Source: Planctomycetota bacterium (GTDB taxonomy: Bacteria; Planctomycetota; Phycisphaerae; WQYP01). Taken from it: 13,695 nucleotides of DNA. The notes under the pieces are model-generated. The model saw nothing but the letters and a program-made list of their open reading frames with translations, made no database searches and was not told the origin of the DNA. Location of the stretch: NCBI GenBank assembly GCA_021805585.1, contig JAJZEY010000551.1:1-13695 (forward strand). Reading direction: 5' to 3'. This document shows positions 6,864 through 13,695 of the stretch, piece after piece. Within the stretch, counting starts at the first letter, position 1, and each line of letters opens with the position of its first letter. Position numbers and translations under genes: made by a program.

Positions 6864-8336
6864 ATGAAGCGATTCAGCGGCGGGTGTTATTGTGCGTTCA
6901 GGATAGCCGGCCCCATGGCACTAAATTTAGCGATTTTGACTTTATCCGCGGCACCGCTTTCCGCAGCCGCGTGGCTCGGTGTTGCCGCCGCGGTCATCCT
7001 GGGGATTGTGGTGATGATGGCGGTGGGGGCGTGGCGGCGGCGCTATATTTACAAACGGATGATCGAAACACTTGAAGCAATGGACCGCGGGGACGCGGCG
7101 CGCAAGCTGCATCTGCTGGAGGGCGGCGAACTTGGCCAGATCGGCCGATTAATCGATTCGCTTTCCGTGGTGGGTGCCGCGGAACGCGACCATATGCGGA
7201 GGCAAACAAGTTGCCTTCAGGCGCTCCTTGCCGGGCTGGAGCAGCCAGTGCTTGTCGTGAATATGGAAGGCAATGTGGAACTGGCGAATCCGCGTGCCGC
7301 GGAAATTCTTTCCGTTTCACCTGATTCACCCAACAGTGTGTCCGGAGGCTTTGGTGAACTTCTGCGGAATTCCCAGATCGTTGAATTAATGCAGTTGGCT
7401 AAATCCGGGCAGGTGCCACCGGTGCGCCAGATTCGTCTGAACATGCTTTCCGGGCTGCGCACTATGCGTGTTTCCATTCGGCCGATCCTGGAGGAAAAAA
7501 AAATAACGGGTCTGCTGCTTCTGCTGGATGACCAGACCGATTTAATTCAAAACACGCAGATAAAGGCCGATTTTGCCGCCAACGCCAGCCATGAACTCCG
7601 AACGCCACTGGCCAGCATTCGCGCCGCGGTGGAAACAATTAACGAAACCGGGTTGGACGAATCCGAAATTGTGCGCCGCTGCCTTAGCATCATCGAAGGC
7701 CATGTGTTGCGGCTGCAATTGCTGGTGCAGGACCTGCTGGACCTTTCCCGCACCGAAGACCCCCGTGCGCTTATTCGAACCGAAGAAATTGATCTGGAGG
7801 AAGTCCGTCCAGTTATTCTGGATATGTTCGGTTCATTGGCGGCGGATAAAAATCTGGCTCTGCGCTTCGTTATTGCGCCCGACGCCCGCATTATGCGCGG
7901 TGACGAACGGCTGATCATGCTGATTCTCAAAAATCTTATTGATAACAGTCTTAAATTCACCGCCGCCGGATTTGTCGAGGTCCGCTGGCGTCGACAGATG
8001 CGGGCCACTCTGCTGCCCGCCATGCCGTCCGAAAATGCGTTGAAGCCTCAACCGCGCCTGCCGGGTACCGTAGAGGTTCTTGTGCTGGAAGTGCAGGACA
8101 CCGGTTGCGGGATACCAGTTGAAGATATTCACCGGGTTTTTGAACGGTTTTACACAGTCAATCGCAGCCGCGGGGGGGCCGACCGGGGCACAGGCCTGGG
8201 CCTGGCAATCGTCAAACACGCCGTTGCGGCCATGGGCGGGGCGGTGGAACTCGACAGCCAGCCGGGGGTCGGTACCACCATGCGTTGCCTGTGGCCAATC
8301 GCGCCAGCCGCCGGTGCCAAAACCGGCCCCCTCTGA
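6864..8336 (+). CDS. phoR: PhoR-like membrane sensor histidine kinase
   Basis: This kinase would phosphorylate the adjacent response regulator. In the 490-residue reading, residues about 20-57 form one or two membrane segments with almost no external loop, so there is no classical extracytoplasmic sensor domain. A charged linker (58-110) and a PAS-like domain (about 116-225) follow. The HisKA domain has phosphorylated H243 in ASHELRTP. The ATP-binding domain has an N-box at 357-361, DTGCGIP at 412-418, FERFY at 426-430 and GTGLGLAIV at 442-450. About 25 Pro/Ala-rich residues (376-401) are inserted between the N-box and DTGCG. The start is uncertain: ATG 6864 lacks a clear ribosome binding site, and ATG 6915 (473 residues, MALNLAILTL) has AGGA about ten bases upstream. 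PhoR is the best match by architecture. Confidence 0.85.
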   Translation: MKRFSGGCYCAFRIAGPMALNLAILTLSAAPLSAAAWLGVAAAVILGIVVMMAVGAWRRRYIYKRMIETLEAMDRGDAARKLHLLEGGELGQIGRLIDSLSVVGAAERDHMRRQTSCLQALLAGLEQPVLVVNMEGNVELANPRAAEILSVSPDSPNSVSGGFGELLRNSQIVELMQLAKSGQVPPVRQIRLNMLSGLRTMRVSIRPILEEKKITGLLLLLDDQTDLIQNTQIKADFAANASHELRTPLASIRAAVETINETGLDESEIVRRCLSIIEGHVLRLQLLVQDLLDLSRTEDPRALIRTEEIDLEEVRPVILDMFGSLAADKNLALRFVIAPDARIMRGDERLIMLILKNLIDNSLKFTAAGFVEVRWRRQMRATLLPAMPSENALKPQPRLPGTVEVLVLEVQDTGCGIPVEDIHRVFERFYTVNRSRGGADRGTGLGLAIVKHAVAAMGGAVELDSQPGVGTTMRCLWPIAPAAGAKTGPL

Positions 8337-8473
8337 ATCCTGCCAATTAATATTTAATCGCGTAGGTGAATAATATCGACATTTTTATCAATGCCGTTTG
8401 AATCGGTGAGGAATTCAAGGGATTCAAGACGCTCCGCAGGCTGGCATTTGCGAAATAGGACACCTGGCGCTCT

Positions 8474-8507
8474 GTCACGCCAATCAAGCCTGATTTACAG
8501 GTGTGAC
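8474..8507 (+). other. Hairpin in the leader region of ribH
   Basis: In the 255-base gap after the kinase, GTCACGCC (8474-8481) pairs with GGTGTGAC (8500-8507) with one G-T pair around an 18-base loop. An overlapping alternative is ACACCTG (8460-8466) with CAGGTGT (8498-8504), so two mutually exclusive stems are possible. No T tract follows. The conserved boxes of the FMN riboswitch are absent. It may be chance. Confidence 0.25.
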
Positions 8508-8591
8508 CGAGTACCCATCTTGAAAAGCATTGGATTGTCCGCGTCCGGTTCGTTACACTTGCCTTTGGCTTTATACTTGGAGAACAGCCTG

Positions 8592-9077
8592 ATGCTCAAG
8601 GAAATACGTGGTTCGCTTAGGGTTTTGCCCAATCAGAAATTTGCCATTGTCACCGCCGAATTTAACAGCCTTATCACAAGTCGGCTGGCGGCTGCGGCAG
8701 TAGACGCCTTGCAGCGGCACGGCGCGGCGGATTCTCAAATTTTGCAGGTCTGGGTGCCCGGCAGCCTGGAATTGGCCACCGTGGCCCGTCGCTTAGCCGA
8801 AGAGGGTACATGGGCGGCTATCATCTGCCTTGGCTGCATCATTCGCGGACAGACTGGCCATTACGACCATGTCGCTGGTCAGTCGGCCGGCCAAATTGCC
8901 GCCATTGGCCCCAAAACGGGCGTGCCGACACTATTTGGCGTCATCACGGCGGATACCGTGGAACAGGCCATGGACCGCGCCGGCCTTAAAATGGGAAATA
9001 TCGGCTGGGCCTCGGCTTGCAGCGCTATTGAAATGGCCGGCGTCATGGCGGAATTAAAAAAACAAACTGATAAATGA
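8592..9077 (+). CDS. ribH: 6,7-dimethyl-8-ribityllumazine synthase (divergent)
   Basis: RibH condenses 5-amino-6-ribitylamino-uracil with 3,4-dihydroxy-2-butanone 4-phosphate in the penultimate step of riboflavin synthesis; the cytosolic enzyme forms pentamers or 60-mers. From ATG 8592 it has 161 residues, the usual length. Motifs are IVTAEFN (19-25), VPGSLELA (55-62), IRGQTGHYDHV (84-94) and FGVITADTVEQAMDRAG (115-131). Catalytic H90 (H88 in B. subtilis), F24 (F22) and R129 (R127) are present, but K135 is replaced by I137 and the Arg of the usual RFN motif is Glu. The frame is open back to 8391, but GGAG at 8579-8582, nine bases before ATG 8592, and family length fix the start. It overlaps nusB by four bases. 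Confidence 0.9.
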   Translation: MLKEIRGSLRVLPNQKFAIVTAEFNSLITSRLAAAAVDALQRHGAADSQILQVWVPGSLELATVARRLAEEGTWAAIICLGCIIRGQTGHYDHVAGQSAGQIAAIGPKTGVPTLFGVITADTVEQAMDRAGLKMGNIGWASACSAIEMAGVMAELKKQTDK

Positions 9078-9547
9078 AGGATGTGGTTGAAGTGTCTGTA
9101 AAAAAAGTTAATCGAGAGCAATCCGAAGGCCGACGGCTGGCGCTGCAGGTTTTGTTTCAGGCGGATGTACAAGGCCCGGAATTTTTAATTGAACAGCTTC
9201 CCCGATTCATCGCGGAGCAAACTACCCACACGCTGGTGCGCGAAATTGCCACACGCTATGCCGCCGGCACGTGGGACTATCGTGAAACAGCGGACCGCTG
9301 GATCAGCCGCCTGGTGCCAAAGTGGTCGGTTTCACGCATGGCCCCGGTGGACCGCAACGTGATCCGCATGGCCATGTGGGAGCTTTCCCATGTGCCCGAA
9401 ACGCCATCCAAAGTGGTTCTTGACGAAGCCATTAACATTGCCCGCGAATTTTCCACGCAGGATAGCGCCAGTTTTGTAAATGGCGTATTGGATGCCGCTT
9501 TGAAGGAGCATCTGGCCTTAATCGCACCTGCGGCCGCAAGCCAATAA
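9074..9547 (+). CDS. nusB: Transcription antitermination factor NusB
   Basis: NusB is a small helical RNA-binding protein that, with NusE (S10), binds boxA and supports processive transcription of rRNA operons. The 157-residue product contains the family signatures SEGRRLALQVLFQADVQ at the N-terminus, then MAPVDRNVIRMAMWEL and SKVVLDEAINIAREFS, and ends with the typical SASFVNGVLDA. The ATG at 9074 overlaps the ribH stop (ATGA), which implies translational coupling. An alternative GTG at 9092 with AAGGA upstream would give 151 residues, and the first residues are not conserved in the family. The ribH-nusB pairing is a very common bacterial arrangement and supports both calls. Confidence 0.93.
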   Translation: MKDVVEVSVKKVNREQSEGRRLALQVLFQADVQGPEFLIEQLPRFIAEQTTHTLVREIATRYAAGTWDYRETADRWISRLVPKWSVSRMAPVDRNVIRMAMWELSHVPETPSKVVLDEAINIAREFSTQDSASFVNGVLDAALKEHLALIAPAAASQ

Positions 9548-9680
9548 TCGTCATGCTAAAACCACAAACATGTCGGCAAGAATCAGATGCGCCATGGCCG
9601 GATAAACCCATTTCCGGCGATATTCATAAACCCTGAAACGGGATCACGATTGGATCCGTATAACAGGAGTCACTTTCTCG

Positions 9681-11516
9681 ATGACACAGAATTCATTACC
9701 GGAGCATGGCCCCGATGCCACAATCGGGCAATCCGGGTCAACCACCGAAGGGGTTGGAATTGCACCATCGCTGGGCCCCGTTCTCTACCGTGAAGGTATT
9801 GGTGCCCATGCGACGCTGCTGGGACCAAGAGTTTACCTGGTCAGTTTGCTGGCGATGCTGCTGGGAGGAATTGGATTTGCGGCCGCCTGGGTATTAATCA
9901 AACTTATCGGGCTGCTTACGAATATCTGCTTCTATGGGCGAATTTCTTGCGCTTTCAGCGGTCCAACGGATCAGTATCTGGGAATCTGGATCATTGCCGT
10001 ACCCGTGGCCGGCGCATTGATTGTGGGAATGATGGCACGCTTCGGGTCGGCGGCGATTCGCGGTCATGGTATTCCGGAAGCCATGGAATCCATTTTGCTT
10101 AAGGGGAGTTCCATCCCTGCGCGTTTGACCTGGCTTAAGCCTTTGTCGGCCGCCATCAGCATTGGAACCGGCGGACCTTTTGGAGCCGAAGGTCCTATTA
10201 TCGCTACAGGCGGCGCTTTTGGTTCATTGCTGGGAAAATTTTTTGGTTCCACTCCAGATGAAAGAAAAGTTCTGCTGGCCGCCGGTGCCGCGGCGGGCAT
10301 GTCAGCCACATTTGGATCCCCGGTCGCCGCGGTCTTACTGGCTGTCGAACTGCTTCTGTTTGAATTTCGCCCGCGATCCATCATTCCTGTCGCCATTGCC
10401 AGTTCGGCAGCCGCCGGACTGCGTCTGCTGGTATTCGGATCGCAACCGGTATTTCCTATGACCTCCTTTTCCGCGCCCGGACCGGGTGCGTTGCTGGTTT
10501 ACGCGGCGATCGGAATTGCCGCGGGCGTGCTTGCGGCCGGGGTGAGCCGTGCGGTATATGTGGTGGAAGACGGCTTTGAAAAACATTGTCGGCTGCACTG
10601 GATGTGGTGGCCGGCCATTGCTGCCGTGGCGGTCGGAGTCTGCGGATACATGGATCCGCAGGGGCTGGGCGGCGGGTATAACCATATCGATCGCGTACTA
10701 TCGGGAACCATGGCGGTGGGGGGGCTTTGTACGCTGCTGATGCTCAAATGGTTCGCCTGGACGGTGTCACTTGGGTCGGGCACATCGGGTGGAACTCTGG
10801 CACCGTTATTTACCATCGGCAGTTGCGCCGGTGCACTGCTCGGGAGTGCGGCCGTGTATCTGCTTCCTCATGCGGGCGTAAATGTTCGCGTCGCGGCGCT
10901 GGTCGGAATGGCCGCTCTGTTCACCGGCGCTTCACGGGCGATTCTAACATCGATTGTGTTTGCCTTTGAAACCACGCTTCAACCGCATGGCCTGCTTCCC
11001 CTGCTGGCAGGCTGTACCATGGCTTTCATGGTTTCGTGTCTGCTGATGCGCGATACTATCATGACTGAAAAGATCGCCCGCCGCGGCATTCGTGTCAGCG
11101 GTGAATTTACCATTGACTTCCTTGACCGCCTTTTCGTCCGCGATGCGGCCAATTTTCAACCGGTCTGTCTTTCGGCGGATAAAACAGTGGCGGAAATTCA
11201 CCGTGAAATACTCAACGACCGGTCCGGACCCCACCACCATGGTTTCCCCGTTATTGATTCAACGGGTGATCTGCTGGGCTTTTTAACCACCCGTGAATTG
11301 CTTCGTCCGGGCCTTTCGGCAACCACGCGTATTGGTGATGTAATAGATCAACCGGCCGTTACCATTTATCCCGAATGCCCGCTGCGCGTGGCTGACGAGC
11401 TGATGGCGCGGCATAAAATCGGTCGGCTGGTGGTGGTGGAAAAGAGGCAGCCCAAACGGGTTGTCGGTATCATCAGTCGGGCGGATTTGCTGTCCGCCCA
11501 CCGCCGCAGCCGATAA
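9681..11516 (+). CDS. ClC-family chloride channel or Cl-/H+ antiporter with two CBS domains
   Basis: This is an inner-membrane anion transporter of the ClC family, 611 residues. The hydrophobic domain (about 50-460) carries the three selectivity-filter motifs in variant form. GHGIPE (128-133) replaces GSGIPE, with His instead of the chloride-binding Ser. GAEGP (168-172) replaces GREGP and keeps the gating glutamate E170. GSGTSGGTLAP (365-375) stands for the GGIFAP region. E228 in FEFRP aligns by eye with the proton glutamate (E203 of E. coli ClC), so coupled Cl-/H+ exchange is more likely than a passive channel. A CBS pair (about 492-545 and 552-606) forms a C-terminal nucleotide-sensing module. 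AGGAG lies 11 bases before the ATG. It sits between nusB (133-base gap) and ftsY (41-base gap), with no obvious functional link. Confidence 0.9.
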   Translation: MTQNSLPEHGPDATIGQSGSTTEGVGIAPSLGPVLYREGIGAHATLLGPRVYLVSLLAMLLGGIGFAAAWVLIKLIGLLTNICFYGRISCAFSGPTDQYLGIWIIAVPVAGALIVGMMARFGSAAIRGHGIPEAMESILLKGSSIPARLTWLKPLSAAISIGTGGPFGAEGPIIATGGAFGSLLGKFFGSTPDERKVLLAAGAAAGMSATFGSPVAAVLLAVELLLFEFRPRSIIPVAIASSAAAGLRLLVFGSQPVFPMTSFSAPGPGALLVYAAIGIAAGVLAAGVSRAVYVVEDGFEKHCRLHWMWWPAIAAVAVGVCGYMDPQGLGGGYNHIDRVLSGTMAVGGLCTLLMLKWFAWTVSLGSGTSGGTLAPLFTIGSCAGALLGSAAVYLLPHAGVNVRVAALVGMAALFTGASRAILTSIVFAFETTLQPHGLLPLLAGCTMAFMVSCLLMRDTIMTEKIARRGIRVSGEFTIDFLDRLFVRDAANFQPVCLSADKTVAEIHREILNDRSGPHHHGFPVIDSTGDLLGFLTTRELLRPGLSATTRIGDVIDQPAVTIYPECPLRVADELMARHKIGRLVVVEKRQPKRVVGIISRADLLSAHRRSR

Positions 11517-11557
11517 AGCCGGCGTGGCATTTTGGAAATTTCCAGGGAATCAGGCGC

Positions 11558-12514
11558 ATGGCATTTGGATTTTTAGGTAAGGTCATTGGGCAGGGGCTGG
11601 AAAAGCTGCGGACCGGTCTGGACCGCACACGCGAGGCGTTCGTTGGATCACTGCGCTCTTTGCTTCGCGGCCGCACGCTTGATCAGCAACTGCTTGCGGA
11701 GTTGCGTCAACGCCTTTTATTGGCCGATCTGGGTGTGGCGGCCACGGATAAAATCATGACGGACCTCAACGCCGCCTGGAAAGAGGGTCGCATTGCCAGT
11801 GGCGATGATGTTCTGGAATTTCTGAAGGCGGAAATGAAAACCTATTGGCCTGCGGAAAGCCGCGAACTTAATTTCGCCGCCGAAGGGCCAACGGTCATTC
11901 TTGTGACCGGCATAAATGGAGCGGGCAAAACAACCAGCATTGCCAAACTTGGTCAATATCTCAAATCCCGCAATAAAACTGTGATGGTGGCCGCCTGTGA
12001 TACCTTTCGGGCCGCAGCCGTGGATCAGTTGACTATATGGGCGGGGCGGATTGGTGTGGATATTGTGAAGCATCAGATGGGCTCCGATCCGGCCGCCGTT
12101 GCGTTCGACGCCTGCCACGCCGCCAAAGCCCGCCATATTGACGTGTTAATCGTGGACACGGCGGGGCGGCTGCATACTCAGGACAACCTGATGCGTGAAT
12201 TGGAAAAAATTCGCCGCGTGATCGGCAAAAGCATCCCCAACGCACCGCACGAATCTTTGCTGGTGCTGGATGCCACCATCGGGCAGAATGCCATTCGGCA
12301 GGCAATTGAATTTAAAAAAGTGGTGGACCTTACCGGCATATTCCTGGCTAAACTTGATGGCACCGCCAAAGGCGGAATTGTAGTGGCCATCCGCCACCAG
12401 TTGGGCCTGCCGGTGAAATTTGTCGGCCTTGGCGAACAGCCGGACGATATCGCCGCCTTTTCACCCGACGATTTTGTCGAGGCTCTTTTTACCGAAACCC
12501 AGGCCGCCGAATAA
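11558..12514 (+). CDS. ftsY: Signal recognition particle receptor FtsY
   Basis: FtsY is the membrane-associated GTPase receptor for the Ffh-4.5S RNA particle and directs co-translational insertion of membrane proteins. The 318-residue protein is a compact form: it lacks the long acidic A domain of E. coli FtsY, and a short amphipathic N-terminus (MAFGFLGKVIGQGLEKL) probably gives membrane contact. An N-domain helical bundle (about 20-95) precedes the G domain. The P-loop is GINGAGKTTS (118-127), followed by DTFRAAAVDQL (148-158), DTAGRL (200-205), AKLDGTAKGG (264-273) and GLGEQPDDIAAF (290-301). The usual TKLD is AKLD here, a mild change. AGGGA lies about 11 bases before the ATG. The gene follows the ClC gene closely and may share its transcript. 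Confidence 0.95.
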   Translation: MAFGFLGKVIGQGLEKLRTGLDRTREAFVGSLRSLLRGRTLDQQLLAELRQRLLLADLGVAATDKIMTDLNAAWKEGRIASGDDVLEFLKAEMKTYWPAESRELNFAAEGPTVILVTGINGAGKTTSIAKLGQYLKSRNKTVMVAACDTFRAAAVDQLTIWAGRIGVDIVKHQMGSDPAAVAFDACHAAKARHIDVLIVDTAGRLHTQDNLMRELEKIRRVIGKSIPNAPHESLLVLDATIGQNAIRQAIEFKKVVDLTGIFLAKLDGTAKGGIVVAIRHQLGLPVKFVGLGEQPDDIAAFSPDDFVEALFTETQAAE

Positions 12515-12638
12515 GCCCGACCTGGCGAGCCGTTCCTTCCTGATTTACTGGCAAGGTCCCGATTGGAGGCTTGCGGTAACTGACATGAAGGCCATAAACC
12601 GTTCCGTCACCCGCGGATTCACGCGGAGTGCTCCACCA

Positions 12639-12838
12639 AGTGACCGGGAACCGCCTCTGACAACGAATGGCATGCCCCTGTGACCCAAGCTCTAAGATTA
12701 GCGCTCCTTCATAAAGCTATTCATCCAGCCCGGGTTTAAGCGCATTGCTCACCTCCATAGCGGCACCCGTGATATCCCGATCTCCCAGCTTAAATCTTCA
12801 AAATGAGTTCGGCGGCTGCGGTTCGTTACTTCTATCCG
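12639..12838 (-). pseudogene. Decayed GxxExxY-family (PD-(D/E)XK-like) gene
   Basis: Reading the - strand from about 12838, one frame gives THFEDLSWEI (12808-12779). After a one-step frame change near 12779, another frame gives ITGAAMEVSNALKPGLDE, then a TAG stop at 12719-12717, then LYEGALILELGSQGHAIRC and RRFPV, fading at about 12639. These match the GxxExxY family, whose core reads roughly IIGAAMEVHNxLGPGxLExxYExALxxEL. The signature G-L-D-E-stop-L-Y is intact except that its middle position is the stop codon. The C-terminal half with the conserved LIVxxxVIVELK region is absent. Frameshift, internal stop and missing end make this a remnant. Family function is not established, though a nuclease-like fold is predicted. 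The GGAGGTGAG inside it arises from its own codons. Confidence 0.72.
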
Positions 12839-13077
12839 CGCAATCGGCGCGGTTCGTCATTAGTCCCTCGCCGAAACCAAGGCTCGCGGCGGATAAAAGC
12901 AAGCCAATTAAACTGTTACGCACCGTCGATTGGTTCTCCCGAGGCCTCCGTCGTGACATTGCTTTGCGATCCATTTGTAACAGAACAAAACCGCTGATTT
13001 CGCCGATAGCGCGGATACGCCGGGCAATGGGCGGCGCGTAAACGTAATCGTATAGCTAATGCTCTCTCACGCCTGAA

Positions 13078-13100
13078 TTTCAGGGTGGCTCTCCCTGAAA
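13078..13100. terminator. Perfect 8-bp hairpin between convergent ftsY and nuoI
   Basis: TTTCAGGG (13078-13085) and CCCTGAAA (13093-13100) form a perfect inverted repeat around a 7-base loop. It lies downstream of both convergent genes, 564 bases after ftsY and about 97 bases after nuoI. Neither strand shows a run of T after the stem, so intrinsic termination is uncertain; it may instead protect a 3' end or be a chance palindrome. Confidence 0.3.
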
Positions 13101-13196
13101 CCGCATAACTCCTGCCGCATAACGTCGCCGCGTACCCTAAAATTATGATGTGACAGAGCACCAGGCTTAACCCAGCCGGGTTCAGGCGGGGGGCGC

Positions 13197-13679
13197 TTAC
13201 ATGGGCCGCCGTTCAATTGTCTGATCGTAAATGGCCAGCAGCTTTTCCCTGTCGAAAATCATTTCTTCACGGGTCAGGCCCACAATATCGTATTCGTAGG
13301 TAAGCTCAATGGCATCCACCGGGCAGGCCTCTTCGCACATGCCGCAGTAAATGCAGCGAAGCTCATCAATATCAAATTTTATCGGATATTTTTCACGGTC
13401 CGGCCAGCTTTGCGGTGCCGCATCGCCCACGATATGAATACAGTGCGCCGGACAGGCGGTAGCGCACATATAGCAGGCGACGCACTTCACGCGGCCCTGT
13501 TCGTCGCGATTCAGTCGGTGTACGCCCCGATACCGCTGCACGTCCATGCCCCGTTCCAGCACCGGCAGGTTTTCACGCCGTTCTTCCGGATATTGCATGG
13601 TGCGAACTTGTCCGCCAACAGACTTGAACAAGTGCGTTATTGTGGTACCCAGGCCCGCGAGAACCGCGGGCAAAAACAT
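13197..13679 (-). CDS. nuoI: NADH-quinone oxidoreductase subunit I (two 4Fe-4S clusters)
   Basis: NuoI is the complex I peripheral-arm subunit that carries clusters N6a and N6b and passes electrons towards N2 and quinone. The 160-residue product has two ferredoxin motifs. The first is C66-x2-C69-x2-C72-x3-C76-P (CVACYMCATACP). The second is C109-x2-C112-x2-C115-x3-C119-P (CIYCGMCEEACP). The N-terminal LAGLGTTITHLFK followed by MQYPEE is the family's membrane-contacting opening. The ATG at 13679 gives a normal-looking protein but has no clear ribosome binding site, and the frame stays open to the window edge, so an upstream start is possible. Other nuo genes would be expected beyond the right edge. 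The stop codon TAA is at 13199-13197. Confidence 0.95.
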   Translation of the reverse strand: MFLPAVLAGLGTTITHLFKSVGGQVRTMQYPEERRENLPVLERGMDVQRYRGVHRLNRDEQGRVKCVACYMCATACPAHCIHIVGDAAPQSWPDREKYPIKFDIDELRCIYCGMCEEACPVDAIELTYEYDIVGLTREEMIFDREKLLAIYDQTIERRPM

Positions 13680-13695
13680 GTTTTCGCTGGCGCTA

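Larger units (their letters stand above)
12515..13196. other. 682-base stretch without an intact gene
   Basis: This lies between the convergent ftsY and nuoI genes. The left half (12639-12838) contains a decayed GxxExxY gene on the - strand, described separately. The right half (12839-13196) shows only a perfect 8-bp hairpin at 13078-13100 and no coding pattern I recognise on either strand. Open frames of 60-100 codons on both strands overlap one another and have no family resemblance. No tRNA, rRNA or CRISPR repeats were seen. Confidence 0.55.

Noticed and set aside
8337..8591. FMN riboswitch upstream of ribH
   Set aside because: The conserved boxes of the RFN element are not present, and the stems found do not arrange as a multi-branched junction.
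8391..8591. N-terminal extension of ribH (67 extra residues from an upstream in-frame ATG)
   Set aside because: The extension is Arg/Ser-rich with no domain, the family starts near MLKEIRGSL, and a good ribosome binding site precedes ATG 8592.
12717..12719. Possible recoding of TAG in the GxxExxY remnant (readthrough or unusual amino acid)
   Set aside because: The same sequence also has a frame change upstream and loss of the C-terminal half. Ordinary gene decay explains all three.
12698..12745. 15-codon - strand ORF with a near-perfect GGAGGTGAG ribosome binding site
   Set aside because: The apparent binding site comes from the codons for M-E-V-S of the decayed GxxExxY gene in another frame, so the match is explained by that homology.
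1..13695. CRISPR arrays, complete insertion sequences, rRNA or tRNA genes
   Set aside because: I read for regularly spaced repeats, transposase motifs and RNA gene signatures and found none in this window apart from the group II intron end.

Overview
The window reads as a stretch of bacterial chromosome with mostly ordinary housekeeping genes and two small accessory scars. Base composition is moderately GC-rich. The gene set is a ResB plus CcsA cytochrome c maturation pair with large extracytoplasmic portions, a NuoI with the CVACYMCATACP cluster, a PhoB/PhoR-type pair, ribH-nusB and a short FtsY. This suggests a planctomycete or related PVC-group bacterium, possibly of the Phycisphaerae. That placement is inferred from protein style, not from a marker gene.

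Left end (1-1214): the first 125 bases are the 3' end of a group II intron on the + strand, with domain V, domain VI and a bulged branch-point adenosine. The rest of the intron and most of any maturase lie outside the window. After it come about 470 bases with no convincing gene but one strong GC hairpin. Then follows a divergent UreF-like urease accessory gene on the - strand, with no other urease gene in view.

Middle left (1365-5528, - strand): a two-gene operon, resB then ccsA, encodes the System II cytochrome c synthetase. A perfect CRP-type palindrome (TTGTGA-N6-TCACAA) lies about 90 bases upstream of resB, at the position expected for a class II activator site.

Middle right (5967-12514, + strand): a PhoB-like response regulator and a PhoR-like sensor kinase are followed by ribH (lumazine synthase) overlapping nusB, a ClC-family chloride transporter with paired CBS domains, and ftsY (SRP receptor). 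Upstream of the response regulator are four short direct repeats at about one-helical-turn spacing, resembling a Pho box in architecture.

Right end (12515-13679): about 680 bases without an intact gene hold a decayed GxxExxY-family gene on the - strand. It has a stop codon inside its signature motif and an apparent frameshift. The window closes with nuoI (complex I, two 4Fe-4S clusters) on the - strand, whose start may lie at or just beyond the edge.

The cytochrome maturation and complex I genes serve respiration, and the CRP-type site suggests regulated cytochrome maturation. I did not find a clearly new multi-gene system. The most unusual items are the operator, the broken GxxExxY gene, the intron end beside an isolated ureF-like gene, and a lumazine synthase lacking a conserved active-site lysine.
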